Below are positions 54,748-64,000 of a stretch of DNA of 64,000 bases, one piece after another. The notes beneath the pieces are model-generated. The model searched no databases, was not told where the DNA came from, and saw nothing but the letters and a program-made list of their open reading frames with translations. A program made the position numbers and the translations under genes. Source of the stretch: Triglochin maritima (Eukaryota > Streptophyta > Magnoliopsida > Alismatales > Juncaginaceae); assembly GCA_963682175.1 (NCBI GenBank), contig OY821777.1, forward strand, positions 2,435,501 through 2,499,500. The letters are read 5' to 3'. Numbering within the stretch: position 1 is the stretch's first letter; every line of letters starts with the position of its first letter.

Positions 54748-54755
54748 GTTCTACA

Positions 54756-55363
54756 CAATGTTTTAAAAACCAAACCGAAGAGTGAACCGAAAACAACTCG
54801 GTTTGGTTCAAAGTGGTCGGACCGATGGTTCAACCTGGTCTAACCGATGATGACGTCAGCATGACATCGGAATTTTGTGAACCGAGAGTTGAACCGAACC
54901 GACTCCGTAGTGGTGGTCCAACCGATTGAACCAATTTTTCCTATTATTTTTTTACATAATAAGTAATAATCAAGTGTCTAAACTATGAACAATTCAACAA
55001 AATTACTCATCTGTAAATAATTTAATTAAAACCTGTAAACAAAAATGAAATGATCACGATGAGTGGAGCAGTGAGGGGTGGAGGCGTGGTGAGGGGTTGG
55101 GGAAAGAGTAGTAAAAAATAAAACCCCTTAGAATTTGGGTCAAAATTGAACAAAAAATAAAACAATAAAAATCAAAATTTGTTTAAATTGAAAAAACCCG
55201 GTTCATTTCGGTTCCACCAAACCGAAAAAACTGATCGGTTCGATCGGTTTTCTTCGGTTCACTCCGGTTCATAAGGGGGCCGATTTTTTGACAGAACCGA
55301 CCGGTCTACTACCGGTTCACGGTCCAACCCGGTCTGGCCGTCGGTTCGGTTTTTAAAACAGAG
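54756..55363. mobile_element. hAT-type MITE, 608 bp, with 8-bp target duplication
   Basis: Terminal inverted repeats CAATGTTTTAAAAACC (left) and CTCTGTTTTAAAAACC (inverse of right) continue into AACCGAACCG-like sequence. A perfect 8-bp duplication GTTCTACA flanks it (54748-54755 and 55364-55371), as hAT transposition leaves. The body is full of CCGGTT/GGTTCG motifs and has no open frame. Confidence 0.88.
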
Positions 55364-55371
55364 GTTCTACA

Positions 55372-56188
55372 CTGGGTAAATTTAGTTCTTCCTTTGAGGT
55401 TCTAAGGCCCATAGATTTAACCCTTAATATGTCCACTTTTGGGGGTGTGTAGCCGTGTAGGTCACCTATGATTTATCTCCTCCAGCAGAAACTTCAAGAT
55501 ACATTTCCTTGATTAAGAAAAGCTTTTTTGTTGTGATTAGGAAAAAGAAGTTTTTAACAAAAAAACATAGCAACATGTATTGCAGCAGTATCACATGTTC
55601 CGAGTGCATGGGCCAGACAGGAAAAGTTTTGTGAATTTGGAAATAGTAGCACCTTGCGTGGTTAGTAAAATTGAAGTTCCATTTTTTTTTCTTCTCATCC
55701 AAGGTATGACCTTATCGTGTCTGCCTGAAGGCCGAGGGACAATGCCCGAGTCTTCGATTATTTTGCTATGATAAAATTACAGATGTTTCTTGTTGTTCTA
55801 TACTGTCCTCAACATCTTTGCCAAACACTAGTAATCTTCATTTACCCCCTAATGGCCGTGAAGTTATATTAGCACATTATTCTTCCAAGCAAACATCAAT
55901 ATATAATCATGCTATTCATAAATCATAAGTGACTTTTAGTGCCCTCTTGAGGAGCTGTTTTATACTGACAAGTGACTGAATGTTCAGGTTGTCGTTCCTA
56001 AATTTTCTACTGCCTTTTCTTGCCCTAAAATACTATCCTATTTAGTTGCAGCATTATTTTCAATCCGTCTTTGTTTTGTAAATTGACTTGAAAAGTATTT
56101 ATTTCGTCTTTATATGGTTTTCAAGTTCTAAGAATAAATTTTCATGTATGCATGGGCATCTAATCGTTTCTGTCCCTTTATCCTGCAG
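55372..56188. other. Spacer before the FBL15-like copy
   Basis: AT-rich sequence. The missing 5' part (F-box exon) of the FBL15-like gene would be expected upstream of 56189, but I found no F-box coding segment here. Confidence 0.5.
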
Positions 56189-59100
56189 TCGTTGACATTT
56201 GCCACCGGTATCCAAAAGCTACTTCAGTGAATGTACTTGGGTTCCTAAATTTCATATGCTTGCGGTTACAGCAATGATATCCCTGAGGTCTGTGACACAT
56301 ATCTAACAGGTTGGCTTGCCTTCAAGAATTATGAGTATTTACATTTATTGTTTTTTTCTTCTTGATTTTGTCATTATTAGGAGATTAAAGTGTTTGTCAC
56401 TGGGAAACGGATATGCACAGCAGCTTGGTGATGACTTTTTCCACACAGTAACCAATTGTTTTTCGTTGAAGACTTTAAAAATCATTGATGCACGTTTTAA
56501 TAAGTCAGTTCAGGGTGTAAATGTTTGCCATGATAATCTATGTGACCTCCAAATTATAGAATGCAGTGCCATCCCGCATTACTGTTAGGTATTCTCTTTT
56601 GATGTATAAAACTTTGTTTCTGTAACATTTGGCCCTCACAATCATAAAATTAGTTTTACTCCCTGCAGGTGTTTTCAGCTATATACTGTCTTTGAAGAGA
56701 ACGTCCATGGGCCAAGTTCTGCTCAACTGTCCCCAGTTACTTGAATTGGACATTTCTGCTTGCCACAACCGATCTGATGCAGAAATTTGTTCTACGACTG
56801 CAACATGCACATTGCTCACATCATTGGACATGTCATTTTGCCCACATGTTACCAATGAGACACTATGGGAGATTGCCTGCATGCCCCAATCTTCCAATTT
56901 TTGATTCCTCTTTCTGCTCAGAAATATCTTTGGAGGTTTGCCATTTACTCCTGTTTTTCCCCTCATGTATTTTATTTATTAGAATTTTTTGTTCTGCAAG
57001 CTTGTCAGGCTGCCCATGTTAAGAGACCTAAAACTTCAAGAGTGCTATGCAATTTCTTCTGCTTCAGTCACTGCAATATCCTATAGTTATAAGCTGGAGG
57101 TTTGGTTTTCTTTTCATAACAAAAAGTTTGTCTTTTGCCAATATTTTTCGCTCTTTTGACAAGTTTCTTCTCAACAACTTCAGGTACTACAGTTGGATTG
57201 CTGTGGCTCGTTAAAATCAGTCTCATTGGATTTGCCTCACTTGCTTAACATCAGTCTAGTCGTTGTTACTGGTACAAAATCCACTCTGAAAATTTCCTTT
57301 TCCTTTCATGTCCGACATAGTTCATGACTGCAATTTTGTTAACCTTCAATTAATGTTTATGACCTCTTATTTGCATGTATAGTCTCGTCAACGTGAGCTT
57401 GCGGAGTCCTTCGCTAGCTTCGGTCAAGGTTGGGAACTGTGCTGCACTTCACCATATCAGCATTACTTCAGATTCGCTCGAGGTTAGATGTGCAGTTTAA
57501 AATGTCAAAACGTGAAAAGCCACGTTAACATTTTTTTTAAATTAATTAAATTAGGAATTAATTGTTTATTAAGACATTGCGTTCTTTGCATTTGTACTCC
57601 ACAAAACTGCATAATAATTGAAATATATTTATTCATAAAAACATTTGCAAACGATAGTTCTTGCAAAAGCTTTTGCATAATTGTCATTCTAATACTGCCT
57701 GAAATTTGTTAAGTGTTCTTAAGAAAAGGCTCTCTTTGATTTATCTCCTGTTTTTGTTCATGAGAATATCCATATAAAAACTAAAGATACTCAGGAGTTT
57801 GACTCTATTAAGAAAAAAAATGTTCGACCCTTTAGAAATCCATATTAGTTTTGATGAGATTACAGCTTTACGTTAACAGTATCACTGAATCGGTCATGTG
57901 CAGATATAATGGAATTAAATTCAGCACTAGTTTATAACAGTTGTAGAATATGAACCATATCATATCCATTTCATATTGTGAGTCTAGATCTAACTTTAGA
58001 TCGGGTAAAGTTTTGCTTATATCAATCTTTTCGTTACATTTCAACAAGTGCTAGACACTTTCAGAAATAATTAGAAACATCTACTTTCTACAACATGAAT
58101 ACAATGATAAAATGTAAAAGATGGCAAGAAGAGAAAAGTAGGATCCCTCTCCCTCTCATTTAGCACGTAATGAATATATCAGATTGACCACATTCAAGAT
58201 ATTTTGTTCTCAGCAAATGGGACCAGGAGATGACATAACCTTAAAGATGGTTTTTACCTTTGGGTTGAAACCAACTGAACATCTTGACAATCATGTCATC
58301 ATGATGTTGAGTATACTATTGAGTTCTAAATGCTTAAAATGTATACTATTATTTCTAGCGAAACTAACTCTGTGAATGTACTAAAAAGAAAAACATGGCA
58401 ATCAAGTTGCTTTAGTCGATTGTTTTATAATACATTTACAAGAGTAGTACATGCAACTATCTTACAGGATAATATTATAAAAACTATTTCTATTTTTTAT
58501 GGAAATTAGTTCTGTATTTGTAATTAACTATAGGGTCATTATTTGCTCCCAAATGCGATTAGATTTTCATATCTGATCAAGCGGTTTCTTCCTTAGCATG
58601 CCTTACTGTGTTGATAGGTTATTGTTACTTTGTAGCCTTCAATCATTCCTCATCTATCCACGTTTTGTAGTTATTCTTATTCACTTGTTTATTAGTTTTT
58701 TTAACATAACATAGTACACTTTAATTTTGTTTTGATGTGCAGGAATTGGCATTGAAAAAGCTAAAGAGCTTGAGCTTTTTGTCGTTACAGTGTGGGAATT
58801 TGCAATTTAGACCTTACTATTGTGAATCACTGAAAGTTTTTCTTCTTCTTCCAGTGACGGGGGTGGCTGCTCTATGGTATGCTCATTGATTTTGGACAGT
58901 TATGAGGTTTGTGATTAGATTCGAATATTTCACCAATGCAGTGCCCTCTTTGGTCATTATCAATGACAGTGCATAGCATAATTGCATAATGACTAATTTA
59001 CTACAAGGGTCAGAACTAGCCATTCATGAATCAACCCCACTGTCTCAGCACAATATTGTTTTTTTTATTTTTAATTAGCTTAAGTAGCACGTAACCATAA

Positions 59101-59619
59101 CACCGTGTGCTCTCTATTTTTCCATTTTCGTTGGAATCCCAATATTGTAAAAAAAATCCTCCTAAATACCTTACTTCCTTGCTTTGGCCATTGTTATATC
59201 TTTGCTACATTATTCCTACTAAAAATGGACCAGACGTTGAACCATCAAGTACACTGGTTCAGAACTTGTGGAAATAGCGACTTCATCATAACATCATACA
59301 CATAATTTTTATTGATATCTCAAGTTGTGAGAGCTTTACAAGCTAGGTGAGTGTTATTCACTAGCCCACTAAGGTTAAGGCTTGTAAAGCAGTGGCGTTT
59401 GGTCCCAAATGTGGTGGCTTAGTGGAAATCGCAAGTGAGCCTTCTGGACTGGACTTGGTTGGGGTTGACAACCAAATTAGTTTGCACGTCACTTATGTTC
59501 AATTGTTCCTTTCAACTTTGTTTTGAATGCCTCATCCTTACTGAGTAATTTGCATCAAGTATATCCACCTCATTTAGGCATGTCCTTCACTTTCGCTTGT
59601 AATCCACAGCAAACACTTA

Positions 59620-59885
59620 ATTTTACCCACTGTCAGACAATTCTAACACACGTCTGCATGCACAACTATCACCTATATGCACATGGGAAACCTCATTGGC
59701 TTACGTCGATCCTTCAGAGAAGAGCCAAGCAGGGAACGTGCTCTCATACCATGTCAAAACATATCCGATGAGGAGCGGAACCCCCAAAGTCAACTTGTTG
59801 GGGGAAGATTTGTGGGCCTTATAGCCCACACCACACTCTATTTTACCCGATGTCGAACTATTCTCGTGCATTATATTCAATGTTT
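59620..59885 (-). mobile_element. Degenerate TRIM-like element in the FBL15-like copy
   Basis: GCTCTCATACCATGTC (about 59739-59754) is a one-base variant of the inverted Met-tRNA primer site next to an LTR-like start, as in the TRIM at 21810. Blocks such as TTTTACCC-ATGTC-GA-TATTCT occur on both sides (about 59627 and 59846). Ends and target duplication are not resolved. Confidence 0.5.
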
Positions 59886-60933
59886 AAGATAAAAGCCTAA
59901 ATGGTACTAAAAATTATTAAATATAATCATCGATTTTGTCTAGTTGAACCATCTTAAAGCAAGCTAAGAGATTTCATGGTATTTGGTTTATGGGTCGGGT
60001 TAGTGATATCACTTTGATGTCATCGGGTTAAACTGATATTCAGACGACATTAAAGCAAAATCAAAATTTCACTATTTCAATATCTGGCTTGGTTCCTAAA
60101 ACATTGCTGCCATCTCATGTTAATTATTGAGTTTGTAGAAAATGATGACTAGTTTTGTTCTTGGTTTTGTACACTTTGAAAAACAATGTGTAATTTTGGT
60201 TGCAGGACTTAACAGGGGTAGGCCTTGTAAGCACTTCGTTGGTCGTTCTCTCTCTAGTTGGTTGTTGTGCAATGACCACTCTTGAACTTTCCTGCCCTAA
60301 TCTACGAAAAGCATACCTTGATGACTGTGACCATCTTGAAAGTACATAGCAAATTACCTAACTCTTTTGTTATTGATTCAGTAGGTGTATGAGGTCCATC
60401 TTTTGTTTGGGATCTTCAGCCAAAATATTTGGTTTCCTTTACATGTTTTCCCCTGTGCATGAACAAAGCAAGGGATCTCATTACCACTTTCATGTTTAAC
60501 CATTTGATGTTATAGTAACCAAAATATTGTTCTATAAAAATTGTGTAATGTTTAGTTCCATTGCACTGGTCAGTGTGGAAAGGAGAGTCTCTTTCATGTA
60601 TTTTATGTAAATCGAACCATTTCATCGGTTAATGATATATTAATTTATGAAGTGTTGATTATAAAAGGCAACCTGTTGCACAGGGCTCCCTGCTTTTGCG
60701 AGGATTGGTGTTGTCCGCAGCCTTTCCCTTGCCTTTTTGTCCGACAATGAGGTTGTTTCATGTCCATTTCCAGTGGAGGGAAAGATTTACTATTTTTTGT
60801 CTTTGCAATTATAATGGGCTAAATAATAATGATTTGTCGAACTCTCTACATTTCTTATTTATTGTGAATTGATAGACGATTGCCATGTTTTTGCATCATT
60901 GGTCAATCTAAAACAACCTTTTTGTTATGGCAG

Positions 60934-61091
60934 GTTAAGTTTGCGTACATCTCACCCCCTTTACCCTGCCTTGGATGTAAGCCTCTTTAGAGGCTTTGGG
61001 GTAACATTGATGTTGACAAAGGGGTTGTTTCCGTGACTCGAACCTGTGGTCACAAAGTAGTTTCCTTACCACTGCTTCATAGGACGCCCTC
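60934..61091 (-). mobile_element. tRNA-derived Au-like SINE
   Basis: On the minus strand it starts GAGGGCGTCC, has box A (GCAGTGGTAAGGAAAC) and box B (GGTTCGAGTCACGG), then AACAACCCC, a GCCTCTAAAGAGGC palindrome, and ends near GATGTACGCAAAC. This is the most complete of the four SINE copies. It is inserted between exon-like pieces of the FBL15-like copy. Confidence 0.85.
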
Positions 61092-63891
61092 TTGAATTAT
61101 TGATATATGCCTATTTGTTCCCTTATTACTTACGATGATCCTTTCTTTTGTCTGAAACCAGTTGTACGAATAAATCTTCTATTTCCTATTTATTCAGGTA
61201 GGTCTATGCTCCCTTGATATAGGAATTTGTTCGAGGTTAACATCTTGATGTGATACAGCCCTTTCCATTTTTCGAAATCACATCTTCAAACATGACGGGG
61301 CTTCAGATGCAAGGTTGTGGTGTTTTATCTAGGCATCAACCAGTTGTCCTCGTTTGTTGTCTCTAGATGCTTCTTTTTTCAGGTAACTAGCTTTGGCATT
61401 ATGTAATTTTGTAATTCATTTATAGGGACAGCGATGTATCTAACTACTTATCATGCAGCCAGCTTACAAATGATGACCTTTGTGCGGTTGCAGTTTCATG
61501 CCCCTATATCCAATCGTTGATACTATCATCGTGTGTATCTATTGGTTTTGATGGGTTTTCATTTTTGCGCCATCTGCACTATTTAACTTTACTCAACTTG
61601 TCATACACAATTTTGGTAGATTTGCAGCCTATATTTGAAGGTTGTTCACAGTTGAGAGTGAGCATCCAGCAGCCATTTACTATTTCTTAGTTGACCTTTT
61701 CGTATTTTCATCCATCTCCTATTCCTGTGGAAATACTTATTCGTCTCCAAATAATTTTATTACTTTATCTCATTCTGTGCAAATGCTGTTTTATCATTCA
61801 CACAAGTTAATTATCTAAGCTCACTCTTTATGATGGATCTGGATTCAATAACCTTAACTGTCATTTCTGTCGTTTTTGCTTGGTTATTTTGTTACAAAGA
61901 TTAGAAAATCATTTACATTTTTCACATACAAGTGTTTCCAGTGGTCAAGCAAGGGGATGATATTATTGATCAAGTGGAGGGGGCGTGAAAGATTACAATT
62001 GATCTGGAGATATTCTATTGGTGTTTTGTATAAAAGGAGAAAAAAGGGAAAATAAAAAAAGTATAAGAGAAGAATTGCTTTACTTATTCTTATTTGGTGT
62101 GGGATTAGATTTGCCTGGTCTGTATTAGGGCAAATATAATATTATGTTAATTGATGCAATTGTCAAAATAAAGTTCTATTTTATGCTGAATGGTTTGGCT
62201 TGCTTGGGATTTGGGATGGACAAGGAGTTGGTCGAAAGCAAGTTGTCTCAGAATGAGCCAGCCCAGCTTTGTGGGTCATGGTAGGGCCAATCTAATTGGG
62301 TTTTGGGTCATGTGGACTCTGCAAATACCTACTCCTTTTCATGTTTGAAATTTCCTGCATCAAGCTAATATTTCAATTGTTCTGTTGCTGATCTTAAGAT
62401 TGATTGCCTGCAGGCATCTTGCCGACTTTTCTTTGGATGCTTTGCACAAAGAAGGTGCTCTTCCCACCTTACGTGAGCTAGATTTATCATACTCAAGTGT
62501 TCCCCAACCAGCCATCGAAGGATTTCTTACTTGGTGCACCGATTTAACTAATTTGGATTTGAATGGCTGTGCATACATGCACGACCTTGTCTGGGATTCG
62601 AGTAATTCTGTCCACGCTAATAGCAATGCTGAACTTCGTGGCTATCCTGTGCATATGATCAAAACTTTGAATTGTATTGGTTGCCCAAATATATAAAAAG
62701 GTGGTTATTCCACCATCAGTTTGTTGTTTTTATTTAAACATATTTAATCTTCATTTGTGTGCAAATCTCAAGGAGGTGGATATATTTCCACCATGCATGT
62801 CCAAATATCATTTCCTTCAATCTAAGGTTAGTTTTTGATATGTTGCTCTATGTTCTGTCTCTATTTCTTTTGTTCTGTAAACTGATAGTCTGATATACTG
62901 ATTATACCATTTTTACTTATTATTAAGCCATTGTAGCTCGTCGGAAATTTTGAAGCTAAGCTGTTCGAGACTGAAAATCCTAAACCTCCTGGTAATTCAA
63001 TTTCTTTCAATCTTGCTCTAGTTTTTGTAATTGTGTTTGAGGTTTTTTATGTTTTGGTGGTCATAAACTCATTGTCTACAGGTGGTGGAGTCTCCTGCTA
63101 TATCTAAATCTAACCTATAATATTTCAAAGTTCACCTTTTGATTCTGATCCATCTTCAATCTTATTCCAACTTGCTCTGTTTTCAACTTGTTTTCTCTAG
63201 CTCCGCCAGAATATTGTATGCAAACCTTGCTTCTTTTGTCAGTTCTATCGATCACACCTGTATTTTGGGAATATGTTTGTCATTTGTCACATTTCCACTG
63301 TTTGACTTTGATTTTCTGTTACATTCTACATGTAGTCATTTTGTGTTCCCCCTCTTTCCATTACCGTTCCTCTTCCTCTTTCCATTAATTTATTAGATAT
63401 ACCCCTTCTCCTTCTATCTACGCCTCTATATTCTGATATAATTCTATTTTGATTTGGTTAGGATTGTGGCATAATAACTGAAGAAGCTGTATTAACTGCA
63501 ATATCAGGCTGCATCACCCTGGAGACACTTGGACTAAATCGTCTTCAGCACTGTCCAAAGCTGTGAATTTTCTACCTTCTGGGTTGGGAACTGTTCCCAA
63601 ATGTCGAGATTTTCTCATTAATTATTATTATTTCATCATTTTGGTTGATGGTTGGAACTGAACTTTGATGTACTTATCAAATTTCATCCGGCTTCTCTTG
63701 TAAGTACAGTTCAGCAACACTCTTACCGATCCCAAAAGGCTACTGGTGATCTCTACAAGCTGAATTGTTTGTTGTTATCAATTCATGGAAAATTTGGGTA
63801 CTCATTCTTAATTTCTCTCTTAGGTTCATGTTCAGTTGAATTGACCTGGTAAAATTTAGGTTTTTGATTGAAAATAAATCTGATTTTTATA

Positions 63892-64000
63892 GGGAACTAT
63901 TCGTCGTCGGAAAACTACTTAAATCGCCCCAAAAATTACCTTTTTGCCTTTAACAAATCAATTAATACTCATTTCGTCCCGTATCTTTAAACAAGGTATT
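63892..64000 (+). mobile_element. Left end of a second copy of the 49-kb TIR element
   Basis: GGGAACTATTCGTCG, CGGAAAACTACTTAAATCG and ATTACC-TTTGCC follow the order of 49147-49206, and similarity goes on through CATTTCGTC. The window cuts the element, so its far end is unknown. Confidence 0.7.

Larger units (their letters stand above)
56189..63566 (+). pseudogene. FBL15: FBL15 (SLOMO)-like LRR gene copy, frameshifted and lacking the F-box
   Basis: FBL15 is an SCF ubiquitin-ligase F-box/LRR protein. Conserved blocks appear in the right order in exon-like pieces: 56189-56287 (DICHRYPKATSVNV), 56381-56588 (LGDDFFHTVTNCFSLKTL), 56669-56935 (LNCPQLLELDISACHNRSDA), 57009-57099, 57184-57271, 57383-57482, 58743-58906 (SDGGGCSM), 60206-60341 (SLVVLSLVGCCAMTTLELSC), 60684-60751, about 61240-61380, 61427-61656 (CPYIQSLILSSCVSIGFDGF), 62414-62700 (LPTLRELDLSYSSVPQPAIE), 62773-62826, 62937-62990 and 63463-63566. 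Frames break inside several (near 56245, 56575, 56885, 58850), a stop ends 62694-62696, and the F-box exon is absent. Introns have taken in a SINE and a TRIM-like element. Spliced borders are otherwise kept, so decay seems recent or partial. Confidence 0.82.

Noticed and set aside
60934..61091. tRNA gene
   Set aside because: Box A and box B are present, but the sequence lacks a closed acceptor stem and continues into a SINE tail shared with three other copies.

Overview
This is nuclear DNA of a flowering plant. The evidence is long AT-rich introns with GT-AG borders, a cytokinin oxidase, a ROP-type RhoGAP with PH domain, a plant DENN protein, an FBL15-type LRR gene, and plant transposons (Ty3/gypsy chromovirus, TRIM, Au-like SINEs, hAT MITE). 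I could not place it below angiosperm level. All exon models were built by eye from splice signals plus family conservation. They keep one frame throughout: 4 exons/520 aa for CKX, 4/210 aa for MED20, 5/96 aa for ATG12, 22/829 aa for the RhoGAP and 18/810 aa for the DENN protein.

Layout. 0-3.3 kb: a CKX7-like cytokinin dehydrogenase gene (+). 6.4-9.3 kb: Mediator subunit MED20 (-). 10.3-12.8 kb: autophagy ubiquitin-like modifier ATG12 (+), head to head with MED20. 13.8-31.5 kb: a PH-RhoGAP (REN1/PHGAP type, -) whose introns hold a decayed 5.4-kb Ty3/gypsy element in antisense, a complete TRIM, a LINE fragment, a SINE fragment and a 108-bp duplicated filler. 32.9-44.4 kb: an 18-exon DENN-domain protein (-), probable Rab GEF. 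45.9-55.4 kb: a gene-poor transposon block. It includes a 2.6-kb inverted-repeat-bounded unit filled by a 22-bp minisatellite with an exact 243-bp higher-order period, a 1.4-kb TIR element with GC-rich hairpins and a 24-nt C tract, and a 608-bp hAT MITE. 56.2-63.6 kb: a frameshifted FBL15/SLOMO-like LRR gene copy (+) that has taken in a SINE and a TRIM-like element. The last 100 bp begin a second copy of the 49-kb TIR element.

The genes are ordinary housekeeping or signalling neighbours (cytokinin breakdown, transcription, autophagy, ROP switching, vesicle traffic), and no operon-like logic is expected. The most unusual points are the 243-bp repeat block that stays open in several frames, the Cys-rich N-terminal exon of the RhoGAP, the MED20 model without a visible first coding exon, the templated 108-bp filler, and the decayed FBL15 paralogue.
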